Below are positions 1-9,980 of a stretch of DNA of 64,000 nt, one piece after another. The stretch covers positions 1 through 64,000 of the forward strand of contig JAWKIO010000005.1 of assembly GCA_041394265.1 (NCBI GenBank), written 5' to 3'. A program made the translations under genes and the position numbers. This DNA comes from Acidimicrobiales bacterium. Lineage in GTDB: Bacteria > Actinomycetota > Acidimicrobiia > Acidimicrobiales > SZUA-35. Below the pieces are notes generated by a model. It searched no databases. It saw only the letters and a list, made by a program, of their open reading frames with translations, and had not been told where the DNA came from. Each line of letters opens with the position of its first letter. Position 1 is the stretch's first letter.

Positions 1-1686
1 CTCGTTCTGGTGTGCTCCCGCGATGCCGGCCACAGACAACACCCACTGCCTACGATCAATCCGACTCAGCTGACCTGCGAGCGAGGCGGTCATCGTTGTA
101 CAGCCGAACGCTGGCAGCGCCCAGACGAAACGAGCAGCTTCCTCCAGTTCCCCGAAGCTACGCGCAACTGATACAACATCATTCATAATTGGCAAGTTGT
201 CGGCACAGTCGGACCAGGCTATTGCCGCCGACGCTGGACATGTCACTGAACAAAGATAGCCCTTGCGACCGAGATTAAGGTCGCAAACCGTGAACCCCGA
301 CTGGTCGAAAGTGAACTCACGTTGAAGCTGCCAGGCTGCGCCCCTCGCCGACCAGCTTCGGATTCGGGCCTTGGCAGTCGGCGCTGATGGTGTGCCCTCC
401 ACTTCAATTGGCGAAGCTGAAAAGAGGCCGCCTACTCGGAAGCTTGACCACACTTCCGCCCAGTCGCCATCAACTGGTGTTGGCACGTTGTGGGAATTTG
501 ACGATCGCTCCCACGCTCGCCTCTCTCCTACGTACGATGTTGTGCCCGGGTCGGCAATAAGAAGCTGTCCGCTGTCCCATAGTTCAAAGCTGCCCCAATC
601 CGACTGAATGTGCGCTGGCAGTTCGGGTGGCCCTGCCTGACCTAGGTCCGCCACCACCATCCAAGTTGCCGAGGGTGCCCAGATGACATACCCCGAAGCA
701 GCTAGAACCCGCAGCCTCGGAAGCCGACCAGCCTCTCGGTTTGAGCGAGCCAGTAGCACCTCAACGAGACCAGCGGGAGGCTGAACACAGTCGCCAAACC
801 TTGGGAGGGTGGCATCGGGGTAGGTAATGCAGTCTAGCCAATGGACCATTGATTCTACTATGGCATCCATCGAATGGATCTTGTGGCCGCTAGCTTCGAC
901 TAGATCCCTCACGTCACACGTGTCGGCCAGCACCTGCGCGTGATAGCTGGGTGAGAGCTCGTAGTGCCCGCCGTCTTGAAGGACTTGACGCGCGACCTCG
1001 GCGTCAAACATCTGGCTGTTCTTAACGAAATCATTTCGCTTTAGAAAATCGGCCAGGCCAACAAGTGCCTTCAGGTTCTTGAGTAGGTGGTTCCCCCCAA
1101 CATCCTTCTCAAGGTTGTTCTTGAGGAGCTGTGCGCTCAGCTGCAGTACTTTCAGGACGTCCGGTTCGATCTCGCTGCCACGTACCAACGAGTCGAATAC
1201 GCCACACAACACCCATGCCCTGAGTGAGACCACGTAGGGTGACCATTCATCCCAGCGTCCGACTTGGGTGTTGGCTCTCCATGATTTCCACAGTGTCCCG
1301 AAGTCGTCACGGTTCTGTTGGCCGCCCTCCTTCGCCATCGGCCATGCCCACTCGAAGTAGTGGAGATGGTAGCGAAAGAGTTGGCTTCGCTCCTGCGGCC
1401 GCCAGCCTCCGGCGAAGACGTCGTGGACCTCGCCCACCATGTGGATCTCGCCGCGTCCGAACTCGGTGTGGCGCGGTGCCTCGTGCTCGACGTTCCAGTC
1501 GATCGGCACGAAGTCCTCGGGCCAGCTCCCGGTCTCCGGAACATCCTTGGCCCACCGCTCCTCGAGACCATTCGGGAAGCGCAGGTAGTAGGCACGCTTC
1601 GTGCGGAGGCGAACGCGGTGGTAGATCTGCTTCGGTGGAATGTGTCGAACCGTCCGCAGGAAGACGGGGATCTCGCTGATCTTCAT
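1..1686 (-). CDS. Heparinase II/III-like polysaccharide lyase (C-terminus cut by window edge)
   Basis: The frame is open from the ATG at 1686 to the window edge, 562 codons without a stop, so the 3' end is missing. The N-terminal half is the helical alginate-lyase-like toroid of heparinase II/III proteins. It has the family patterns GGNHLLKNLKAL near residue 197 and GGHYELSPSYH near residue 240. The C-terminal half matches the beta-rich heparinase domain (PGTTSYVGERRAWERSSNSHN near residue 380). Such proteins cleave uronate-containing polysaccharides and often sit in capsule loci, where they may trim or degrade the product. No signal peptide is visible. The start overlaps the SDR stop by 4 bases (ATGA), so it is the last gene of the operon. 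The 1-1250 part is much more AT-rich than its neighbours, which suggests transfer or recombination. Confidence 0.82.
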   Translation of the reverse strand, partial: MKISEIPVFLRTVRHIPPKQIYHRVRLRTKRAYYLRFPNGLEERWAKDVPETGSWPEDFVPIDWNVEHEAPRHTEFGRGEIHMVGEVHDVFAGGWRPQERSQLFRYHLHYFEWAWPMAKEGGQQNRDDFGTLWKSWRANTQVGRWDEWSPYVVSLRAWVLCGVFDSLVRGSEIEPDVLKVLQLSAQLLKNNLEKDVGGNHLLKNLKALVGLADFLKRNDFVKNSQMFDAEVARQVLQDGGHYELSPSYHAQVLADTCDVRDLVEASGHKIHSMDAIVESMVHWLDCITYPDATLPRFGDCVQPPAGLVEVLLARSNREAGRLPRLRVLAASGYVIWAPSATWMVVADLGQAGPPELPAHIQSDWGSFELWDSGQLLIADPGTTSYVGERRAWERSSNSHNVPTPVDGDWAEVWSSFRVGGLFSASPIEVEGTPSAPTAKARIRSWSARGAAWQLQREFTFDQSGFTVCDLNLGRKGYLCSVTCPASAAIAWSDCADNLPIMNDVVSVARSFGELEEAARFVWALPAFGCTTMTASLAGQLSRIDRRQWVLSVAGIAGAHQNE

Positions 1687-2567
1687 GCCACAAGTCCCAA
1701 GAGTGCGGCTTCGTCTTCGATCCCCGCAACGAACGAGCGCGGACGGTGATCAAGAAGCTCGGATGCAGGCTGCACGTCGAAGGCCTTGTCTTCCACGAGT
1801 CGATCGATCTGCTCGACCTTGATGTTCGGGCCGATGTCGACCCTCTCGCGCAATCGCATGATCTGGCGGACCGGCCCAACCGGGACCGGAACGACTTGGC
1901 CCCGGCGGCCGACGGCGTGTGCAGCGCCCTCGACGATCTCACGAAAATGGAGAGCGTCGGGACCAGGGACGTTGACTGCCTGAGACGCAAGATGGGTCGA
2001 CACGCCTGCCGACCAGAGTGCGTCGGCCAGGTCATCGACATGGACCGGCTGCTGCAGATTGTTGCCGCCGTTGGGCGCGGGCAAGACGGGCACCCTGGCA
2101 AGGTATCGGAGGAGTCGTTCCATGTTCCGATCTCCCGGCCGCCCGTAGATCATGGTCGGGCGAAGCGTTATCCAGCTCAGGTTTGATTCCTCGATCGTCT
2201 CCTCAGCGGCGAGCCTCACGGCCTTCGACGCCGGGTTGAGCTTGGTGAAGATCCCGGTCGTGGACGTGAAGACCACACGGTCGGGACCGTAGGACTCGAG
2301 CGTCTCCACGAGCGAAGGGGCATGACCGAAACCGAGAGACGCCGTCACGATCACGATCGCTGGCTTCACCGACTGGAGTGCGGCGGCCACCGACTCGGGC
2401 TGGTCGAGGTCGCCCTCGACGGGCGTTCCCTCAGCGTTCGACACCGCCGTTGCTGCGGCCGCCGAGCGGACCATCCCGTAGACTGTCCAGCCCTCGGGCG
2501 CCTGTCGAAGCACACGCGATCCGGTGAAGCCGCTGGCGCCGATGACGAGCGCACGCTGCGCCGTCAT
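1683..2567 (-). CDS. Atypical SDR, NAD(P)-dependent epimerase/reductase-like protein
   Basis: A 294-residue Rossmann protein. The nucleotide-binding motif GASGFTGS lies at residues 10-17, and VFTSTTGIF occupies the usual strand-5 position. No canonical YxxxK follows it, which places it among atypical SDRs (NmrA/NDUFA9-like) rather than GalE-type epimerases. It lies between a glycosyltransferase and a heparinase-like gene, with 4-base overlaps on both sides, so it is translated as part of the polysaccharide operon. By analogy with the Pseudomonas wbpV-wbpL-wbpM module it could reduce the 4-keto sugar made by the divergent CapD-type dehydratase. This is inference from context; the missing Tyr/Lys pair argues for caution. 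Confidence 0.75.
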   Translation of the reverse strand: MTAQRALVIGASGFTGSRVLRQAPEGWTVYGMVRSAAAATAVSNAEGTPVEGDLDQPESVAAALQSVKPAIVIVTASLGFGHAPSLVETLESYGPDRVVFTSTTGIFTKLNPASKAVRLAAEETIEESNLSWITLRPTMIYGRPGDRNMERLLRYLARVPVLPAPNGGNNLQQPVHVDDLADALWSAGVSTHLASQAVNVPGPDALHFREIVEGAAHAVGRRGQVVPVPVGPVRQIMRLRERVDIGPNIKVEQIDRLVEDKAFDVQPASELLDHRPRSFVAGIEDEAALLGLVA

Positions 2568-3787
2568 CGTTCCTCCATCGTTCCTGCCAGCACGCCCTCA
2601 TAACGCCGAGCCAGCTCTGTGCGGTCGTAGTTCTCGTGAACGAACTCACGTCCGGCAGCGGCCATGGCCGCACGGCGCTCTGGCGCAGCGGCGAGGTCGT
2701 TGAGCGCGCTTGTGAGTGCCGAGGCGTCCTCGGGCTGGATCACCATCGCTCCGGCCCGTTCGAGAATCGCTGCTGCTTCACCGGCGACCGACCCGATCAC
2801 TGCCTTCTCCGCAGCCAGGAACTCGAACATCTTCGAAGGGATGAAGGTCTCGAACAGCGGGATATCTCGCAATGGCACCAACAGGATGTCGGCGGATCGA
2901 ATCAGGTCGGGGACTTCATCACGATCCACTCCGTCATGAAACGAGAGGTTGCCGCTCCCCGATTGGGCCGCGAGCTGCTGCAGACGCTTCTTGTCGGCAC
3001 CTTCGCCAACAAAGGCGATCTTGACCTTCTCATCGACGAGTCCGGCTGCTTCGATCACGGAGTGCAGCCCTTGCGAAATCCCGTGAGCACCGATGTAGAG
3101 AGCAAGCGTGTCGTCTTCGGCTGCGCCAAGCCGGGCCCGAACCTCCGGCACGGCCGGGCCTGGAGTGAATCGATCGGTATCGACACCATTGGTGATCACG
3201 TGGACCTTATTGGCTGGGACTCCGCGCCGAACGAGGTCCTCCTTGAAGCCCTCGGTGACGACGACGACTGCGCTTGCTGCTCGGTAGGCGGCAAGCTCGA
3301 GGCGCTCGAGCAGCCAGATGATCTGCTTGTTGGTCAGTACCCCGAGTTCGACGAAGATGCCGGGCCAGAGATCTCTTACCTCGACCACGAGTGGCGCTCG
3401 GAAGCGACGGGAGTGGATCCATGCCGTCAGGATCGAGAAGAACGTCGGCGAGGAGACCACGACGACATCAGGCTTTATGACGGCACGCCACGCCTGCAGC
3501 ACGCCAGTCACCATGAAGGAGAGGTGCCCGAGTGTCTTGCGAGCAATGCCCTCATTGGGTGTGGCGTACAGCCATGTCCGGATGATGCGATACCCATCCT
3601 TGGCTTCTCGCATGAAGCGCCGGTTGCGATAGCCGTCGTGGATCACACCGGTCGGGTGATTGGGCATGCCGGTGAGGACTTCGACGTCGTGGCCGTCACC
3701 GGCCCAGACCTTGGCCATCTCGGACAGGCGCGCCTGTGGAGCCCCGATCTCTGGAGCGAAGTAGTGGCAAACCAGGAGAATCTTCAT
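2564..3787 (-). CDS. GT4 glycosyltransferase (WbuB-like)
   Basis: A 407-residue GT-B glycosyltransferase. The N-terminus MKILLVCHYFAPEIGAPQAR is the usual first strand and acceptor loop of WbuB-like GT4 enzymes. The second domain carries the donor-binding region with VPLRDIPLFETFIPSKMFEF, including the E-x7-E-type helix around residue 330. The ATG at 3787 is chosen because it overlaps the upstream stop by 4 bases and matches the family start; the longer open frame upstream is antisense/out-of-frame extension. It probably adds the second sugar to the lipid-linked residue made by the adjacent WecA-like transferase, at the cytoplasmic membrane face. WbuB homologs transfer N-acetyl-L-fucosamine, but the donor here cannot be read from sequence. 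Confidence 0.88.
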   Translation of the reverse strand: MKILLVCHYFAPEIGAPQARLSEMAKVWAGDGHDVEVLTGMPNHPTGVIHDGYRNRRFMREAKDGYRIIRTWLYATPNEGIARKTLGHLSFMVTGVLQAWRAVIKPDVVVVSSPTFFSILTAWIHSRRFRAPLVVEVRDLWPGIFVELGVLTNKQIIWLLERLELAAYRAASAVVVVTEGFKEDLVRRGVPANKVHVITNGVDTDRFTPGPAVPEVRARLGAAEDDTLALYIGAHGISQGLHSVIEAAGLVDEKVKIAFVGEGADKKRLQQLAAQSGSGNLSFHDGVDRDEVPDLIRSADILLVPLRDIPLFETFIPSKMFEFLAAEKAVIGSVAGEAAAILERAGAMVIQPEDASALTSALNDLAAAPERRAAMAAAGREFVHENYDRTELARRYEGVLAGTMEER

Positions 3788-4881
3788 GCGCGGGCGGGAA
3801 GGACGAGGTAGGTGACGACAACGGCCAGCCCGATCACAACGCCGACGAGCTGGGCGAGGAGCGATCGCTGACCGATGGCAAGTCCAACGACGGACAATAG
3901 CGCCGTCAGCGCACCGACCGTCAGCGTCGTTCGCTCGTGCCCCCACCCGCCGTTGGCGAGGCGTTGGTAGACGTGATCGCGGTGAGCGGAGAGGAGGGCT
4001 GACGGCGACGGGCCCGATCGAACAGGGTCCAGGCGACATCGGCCACGTAGAGGCCGAAGACCGGGAGGACTGCCATGATCGGGGCCCCCATCGGCCGACA
4101 TCAAGGCGGTGACCGCCAGTGCAGCGCCGATGCCGTAGCTGCCAACGTCGCCCAGGAAGACCTTGGCGTTGGGAAAGTTCGACGGCAGAAAGCCGATCGA
4201 AGCTCCCGTGATCGCAGCGGCGAGCAGCGCGGCGCCACCGCTCCCCCACGCCAACGATGCGACCGCGATCGTTCCTCCGACGATCGCCGACGTCATCGAC
4301 GAGATGCCGTTGATGCCGTCCATGAAGTTGAAGACGTTGACGAATCCGACAATCCAAAGAATCTCTCCCGCGCAGACCAGCGGCGCAGGTGCGTCCACGG
4401 CGAGTGGCTGGAACAACGCAACGAAGGCGGCAGCGAGAGCGATCTGGCACGCCAAACGGATTGGTGCGCTCAGCGAGTGGTGATCATCGACGAAGCCGAG
4501 GAGAGCAAAGACCAGCGCGCAGCCAGCAGACGCTGCAAGTCCGTTCGAGTCCGAGGCGGCGACCAGCGAGTACACAACGGCGGCGGCCGCAGCGATGACG
4601 ATGGCGAGCCCGCCACCACGGGGAATCCGACCGGAGTGCGAGCTGCGCTCGTTCTCGCTGTCGAACAAGTCAGCACGACACAGGTACAGCACCACGATGG
4701 GCGTCACGGCCAGCGTGACGACGAGACCGAGAACGAAGGCGACCAGAGCGTCGGAGGCTCTCACAGACGAGATCCAATCGAGGGCGGAATCGAGAACGAG
4801 CGCTTCCATCGGCGGGAGGTGAGAAAACTGGAGTCCGAAATCGACGTCGATGCTGTGGGTGCCGCCCACGAGACCAAGCAT
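3784..4881 (-). CDS. WecA/MraY-family polyprenyl-phosphate sugar-1-phosphate transferase (two apparent compensating frameshifts)
   Basis: A polytopic membrane protein of 365 residues in this frame. It has the family landmarks: GFVDDHHS near residue 129, NVFNFMDGINGI near 182, KVFLGDVGSYGIG near 239 and HRDHVYQRL near 300. It should transfer a HexNAc-1-phosphate from a UDP-sugar to undecaprenyl phosphate, starting glycan assembly. Between about 4087 and 3997 the open frame reads unlike the family. The alternative frame reads GAPIMAVLPVFGLYVADV, the expected segment between the GDVGS and HVYQRL motifs. One extra C in the run at 4085-4089 and one missing G in the run at 3996-3998 explain both switches. 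The start is uncertain: 4881 or ATG 4809. Confidence 0.85.
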   Translation of the reverse strand: MLGLVGGTHSIDVDFGLQFSHLPPMEALVLDSALDWISSVRASDALVAFVLGLVVTLAVTPIVVLYLCRADLFDSENERSSHSGRIPRGGGLAIVIAAAAAVVYSLVAASDSNGLAASAGCALVFALLGFVDDHHSLSAPIRLACQIALAAAFVALFQPLAVDAPAPLVCAGEILWIVGFVNVFNFMDGINGISSMTSAIVGGTIAVASLAWGSGGAALLAAAITGASIGFLPSNFPNAKVFLGDVGSYGIGAALAVTALMSADGGPDHGSPPGLRPLRGRCRLDPVRSGPSPSALLSAHRDHVYQRLANGGWGHERTTLTVGALTALLSVVGLAIGQRSLLAQLVGVVIGLAVVVTYLVLPARA

Positions 4882-5124
4882 CGGCTCATCTTGGGTTCTC
4901 CATGCAACACCCCCGCAACGGCCTGAGTAGCGCAGCGATGTCGCCTCGGATCATCGACCTGCCGCTTCGTGCCAACGTCTCGACGGAAGGGTAGGCGGTG
5001 CTCGGCGAGATGCGAGTGATGGTTGGTTGAACCTGTGGTGATAAGTGGTGGAGATGGCGACGACGAGTGGAACTACTCAACACCGTGCGACATGGGCCGA
5101 AAGGCTCAGCAGCAGTTGACGCCC

Positions 5125-5130
5125 AGGAGG
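5125..5130 (+). promoter_or_regulatory. Shine-Dalgarno AGGAGG deciding the CapD start
   Basis: A perfect AGGAGG lies 5 bases before the ATG at 5136. This favours 5136 over the upstream in-frame ATG at 5067, which has no such site. Confidence 0.7.
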
Positions 5131-5135
5131 GCCAG

Positions 5136-7012
5136 ATGGTGGCATCAGAGATTCCCGCACAGTTTCGGCAAACGCACGTGCCGATTCCCGACACGCTCGT
5201 CCGATTCCGCCGGGCGCTCCTGGCAGCGCTCGACTGCGCGGTGTGGGCCATCGGGGTGACGATCTCGGCACTCGTCCTTTCTCCAGCGGCTTCGGTGAGC
5301 TACGTCGCCGCCATTGCCGGTGGCGCAGCGGCAATGCAGTTGATGTTCGGCATGGGTCGTGACCTTTACCTGGGCCGCCACCGCATCGGCAGTCGCGATG
5401 AGCAGACCTTGCTCCTCAGCTCATGGCTGCTTGCGTTCCTCGCGCTCGAGGTGGCGCTCATCGTCACTCGGCCGGGGGCAGCGGCTGCGCTCCTGCTTGG
5501 GGCCCCGATCGCTGCCGTGCTGATGCTCAGCATCCGCCAATCATGGTGGATGGTGTCGGAACACTACGTCCGCCGTCACGCCACCGACCAGCGCCATCGG
5601 GTGCTCGTCTTCGGCGCTGGCGATACCGGTGCCGAAATGGTCCGGGCGATGCTCACCGACCCGGCGTCGCCGTATCTCCCCGTTGGGATCATCGACGACG
5701 ACCCCTACAAGTCGAAGCGACGCCTCACGGGGGTGGCGGTCGTCGGCAATCGGCTCGCTATCGAGGCCGCCGCCCGCCATCTCGACGCCGAACTCCTCGT
5801 GATCGCCGTTCGCACGGCCGATGCCGAACTCATCGGCGCCATCGACGAACTCGGACGACTTGCCGGGCTCGACATCCGAGTAGTGCCGTCGACGGCCGAG
5901 ATGATGGGCCGCCTCACGGTGAAGGACATCCGTCAGCTCACCGAAGCCGACTTGCTCGGCCGAGCCGAGGTGACGGTCGACATGGCCTCGATTCTTTCGT
6001 ACGTGAAGGGTCGTCGGGTACTCGTCACCGGTGCGGGCGGTTCGATCGGCTCTGAGCTTGCCCGCCAGCTCCACCAGCTCCAGCCGGCCGACCTGATCAT
6101 GCTCGACCGTGACGAAACGGCGCTCCACAGTGTGCAGCTGTCGATCGAGGGCAAAGCGCTGCTTGACGATCCACACCTCGTGGTCGCTGACATCCGCGAT
6201 GTCGATCGGGTCAACGAGATCTTCGCTCGATGGAAGCCACAGGTGGTGTTCCACGCCGCTGCACTGAAGCACCTCACGCTGCTCGAACTTCATCCGTCGG
6301 AGGGCGTGAAGACCAATACGTTGGGCACCCGCCACCTCCTGCAGGCAGCGACGGAGTACGGCACGATCCACTTCGTCAACGTGTCGACCGACAAGGCAGC
6401 AGACCCCACGAGCGTGCTCGGTGCCACCAAGCTCCTCGCTGAACGTGAGACCGCGAGGTACGCCGCCGCAACGGGACGCAAGTTCGTGTCGGTTCGGTTC
6501 GGCAACGTGCTCGGTTCGAGGGCTCGGTGCTGCCGACGTTCCGACGACAGATCGAGCGTGGCGGTCCCGTCACCGTCACTCACCCGGACGTGACCCGCTA
6601 CTTCATGACCATCCCTGAAGCCGTCCGCCTCGTGCTGCAAGCCGGCGCCATCGGGCGGCCCGGCGAGGTGCTCATCCTCGACATGGGTGAGCCGGTGCGA
6701 ATTGCCGACCTGGCGAAACAGCTGATCGACCACGCTGGGGCCAAGGTGGAAATCGTGTACACCGGCCTCCGCCCGGGCGAGAAGATGCACGAGATCCTCG
6801 TCGCCGCCGCCGAACGAGGCGAGCACCGGGAGCACCCCCGCATCACTCACACTCGATCCGAGGTGCCGGTTCGAGCGCTTGACGCTCTTGCCCTCTCCCG
6901 AGCGGAGAACACCGCCGAGATCCTCCGCTTCGCCGATGCGGTGCGACCGATTGGTTCCGGTGGCCCCGAGCCGATCGTGCTCGAATCGGCCGACTCGGGT
7001 TCCTCCCGCTGA
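5136..7012 (+). CDS. CapD/WbpM/PglF-type membrane UDP-sugar 4,6-dehydratase (apparent 1-base frameshift)
   Basis: About four N-terminal membrane helices (residues 25-140) are followed by a first Rossmann domain (VLVFGAGDTG near 156). The catalytic extended SDR domain has VLVTGAGGSIGSE near 295, STDK near 417 and GATK near 430. The usual catalytic Tyr position is not Tyr, as expected for FlaA1/WbpM enzymes. The frame breaks after FGNVLGSR. Adding one G to the GGG at 6520-6522 gives GSVLPTFRRQIERGG and continues to the stop at 7012, for about 625 residues, normal for long-form members. The product dehydrates UDP-GlcNAc to a 4-keto-6-deoxy sugar. It is divergent from the WecA-like operon, matching the WbpL/WbpM pairing in O-antigen loci. 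The break is probably a homopolymer read error. Confidence 0.85.
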
Positions 7013-9960
7013 CTGCCTGTCGCGCTCGATCTGAGCGGACTCGCCGCTCGGTGTCCCAGGTCAGACTCAGTTCAGCTCGGGACGGCCGTTCTGTCATCGG
7101 CTAGCTTCACCACCGGCAGCGCCGGCTACGAGCCGATCCAACGTGGGGGACGAGTGGAGTCGCAGAACGACGGTGGCACACGACCGATCATCCGGCTGAT
7201 CGGGCCGGTAGGTGTCGAGACTCATCAGTTGTTGCACGTCGCACCCGGCCCGTTCGCATCGACGTGTCTTGCGCTGCTGGCCACCAGCACCGTCCCGATC
7301 GACGCCGATGCCCTCGTCGACAAGCTCTGGGGCGACCCCGCTCCCGCTAGCGCCCGTGCCTCGCTCCGAAACCACATCAGCCGACTCAACAAGCTGCTCC
7401 GCCAACACGGCGTCGAGCCCGCAACCTCGCGTGAAGGTGTCGGCTACGAAATGCCAGGTGGCTCGCTGCCAATCGACATCGACCTGGTGCAGTCGGCGGT
7501 CGACGCGGCACGCGAGGTCCAGGCCCGCGATCCCAGGCAGGCACTCGATCACGTGCGGTCGGTGGCCCGATTCAGCTCGAGTGAGCCGCTGGGCGGCGTG
7601 CGAGGCTGCGCCGATCTCGACCGGCTGGAGCGACGAATCGCTCAGTTGCTCGCAGATGCTCGGGAACTCGAGATCGAGCTTCGGGTATCGCTCGGCGAGA
7701 CCACGTCGGTATTGCCGCTGCTCATCGATGAGGTCGACCGACAGCCCTACAACGACAGGATCGCCGGCCACTACCTGATGGCGCTGCATCGGTCAGGTCG
7801 AACCATCGATGCGCTACGGGCCTATCAGGATCATCGTCGGCGCCTCATCGATGACCTGGGGATCGAACCGTCGAACGAGCTCCGACTGCTCGAATCGAAG
7901 ATTGTCAGCGGCGAAACGCTCGAGACGACGCCTGCTCCATCGTCACCCTCGACGCCGAAGCTCCCGTCGAACGACGTGAGTGTAGGGCGTCGCTCCGAGA
8001 TCGAGACCATCGTGGCAGCAGTCGCCGACCAACGCAGACGGTGTGTGATCGTTTCCGGCGATGCCGGCATCGGCAAGTCCCATGTCGTGACGGAGGTCTT
8101 GCATCGGTTCCTGACGACGCACGAGGTCGCGCTGGTGTGGGCCGATCCCGACGGCGAGAGCTACCAGGCGTGGCGGCAGCTCGCTCGTCAGTGGTCCGGA
8201 CTGCGTGCGTGCCGAGACTCGGCCGAGCGATTCCTTCGGCTCAGCGCGAGTCAGTCGACGAACCTCTCGCACCAAGCCGATCTCTACGACGCAGCGCTCG
8301 AGCTCGTGAACGCTGCGACCGGTGAGCAGCCGGCGCTCGTTGTTATCGAAGATGCGCACGCGGCCGATTCGGCTTCGCTCGCACTCGGCCGGCGTCTCGT
8401 TCGCGAGTGCGACCGACTGTCGCTCGTGGTCACCAGCCGATCCCGGTCTTCCGACCTCGACCATCTTGCTGCGCTCGGCACGACGCCGCTGGTGCTCCAA
8501 CTCGGCCCGCTCGACAGCGACGCGATCGCCGAACTCGTCATCGCTCGGCTCGATGTCAACCCCGGCCGGGCTCGCCGAATCAGCCAACGGTTGCTCGAGC
8601 GGACCGGTGGACACCCCTGTTCGTGACCTCGCTGCTCGACAGTTGGCGTGGTCGTGAAGCAGACGACATCGACACGATCGAAGTTCCCGTCGATCTGACA
8701 ACACACTTCGCCGAGACCTTCGGACGTTGTGACGAGTCGACCAGCAAGGCACTCGAGGTGGTGGCAGTGCTCGGTCCGCACGTCTCCACGGATCTCTTGG
8801 CCGCCATGTTGGACGAGTTGGACCACGCCACCCTCGAGGCACTGAGCCCCGCCGAACGCCAAGGCATCGTCCGCGAAGTCGACCGGGGAACCATCGCGTT
8901 CTCGCACGATCTGCTCCGTGAACGAATCTACGCCGACACCCCGTCGGTACGGCGTGCCCGAATCCACGGAGCAGCGGCCCGCGCGCTCGCCGCCATCGGT
9001 GGTGCGTCCACCACCCGAGCGGCCTGGCACGCCTGCCGAAGCGTGCCGCTCACCACCGCCGATCACGCCGTCGAACTGGCCCTTGCCGGAGCGGGGCAGG
9101 CCGAACACCAATATTCGTTCGACACCGCCGGTGCCCTCTACGCCGAGTCCCTCTCGGTGATCGAAAGCCGTGGACCTGACTCATTCCGACCGGTCGCACT
9201 GCTCGGTCTTGCCCGTTGCATGACCCTCGGGGGCCGCGGCCCTGCCGCCGTGGCCGCTCTTCTCGATGCCGAGAGGAGTGTGACAGCGCACGACGATCCT
9301 TCGCTCGATGAGCAGCTGATGCGATCGGCGCGGGTGTTCGCTCGCTTTCTGCGAGGCGACCCGGCGCCGACGGATGTGCTGGCCCGTCTCACCGCTCGTC
9401 TGCCATCCGACACCACCACTCGCGTTCACGCTGCAACGGAGCACATGCTCGCCGAGTTCGTCATGAACGGCTGGACCGAGCATGCAGAGCGGTCGGCACT
9501 CATCGTCGAAGCCGCTCCACCGGAGCAGTTCGAGATCCCGCACCGACTCGTCGCCCTCTTCCGTCTTCTCGGTGGACCCGACGCCGCGTCGACACTCGAC
9601 GCAGCTCGCCGACTCCTCTCCGCTACGCCCGACGAGTGGTGGGACCAGCATCTGATCGAGCGAGTCGGCTACCAGACCGAGATCAGCTCGTTGTTGATGC
9701 TCGGTCGACTTGGTGAGGCTTCGGAGCGGGCCGCCGTGATGGCGGCTTCGACCGCCGCTCGTTCGCTGCCAGTGCTGCGCTGGATGGCGTCGGTCATCGA
9801 GGCTGACATCGCACTGACCGTCGGCGACTTCGATGGCTTCCGCCTTCTTCTGGACGAGCTGCTGATCGAAGGGCAGGAATGGGAGATTCCCGACGCCGTG
9901 CCCATCCATCTCGGTCTGGTCCTCAGTAGCTCGTTCGTGCTCGGCACCACCGATCCCCGA

Positions 9961-9980
9961 CTAGCAGGGTGCGGAAATTC
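9961..9980 (+). repeat. IS left end: CTAG target duplication plus terminal inverted repeat
   Basis: CTAG at 9961-9964 is the target site copy. CAGGGTGCGGAAATTC at 9965-9980 is the left inverted repeat, matching the reverse complement of the right end at 14 of 16 positions. Confidence 0.88.

Noticed and set aside
2636..3811. Plus-strand open frame of 391 codons
   Set aside because: It is antisense to the well-conserved GT4 gene at 2564-3787; its product is Arg/His/Gly-rich and shows no domain.
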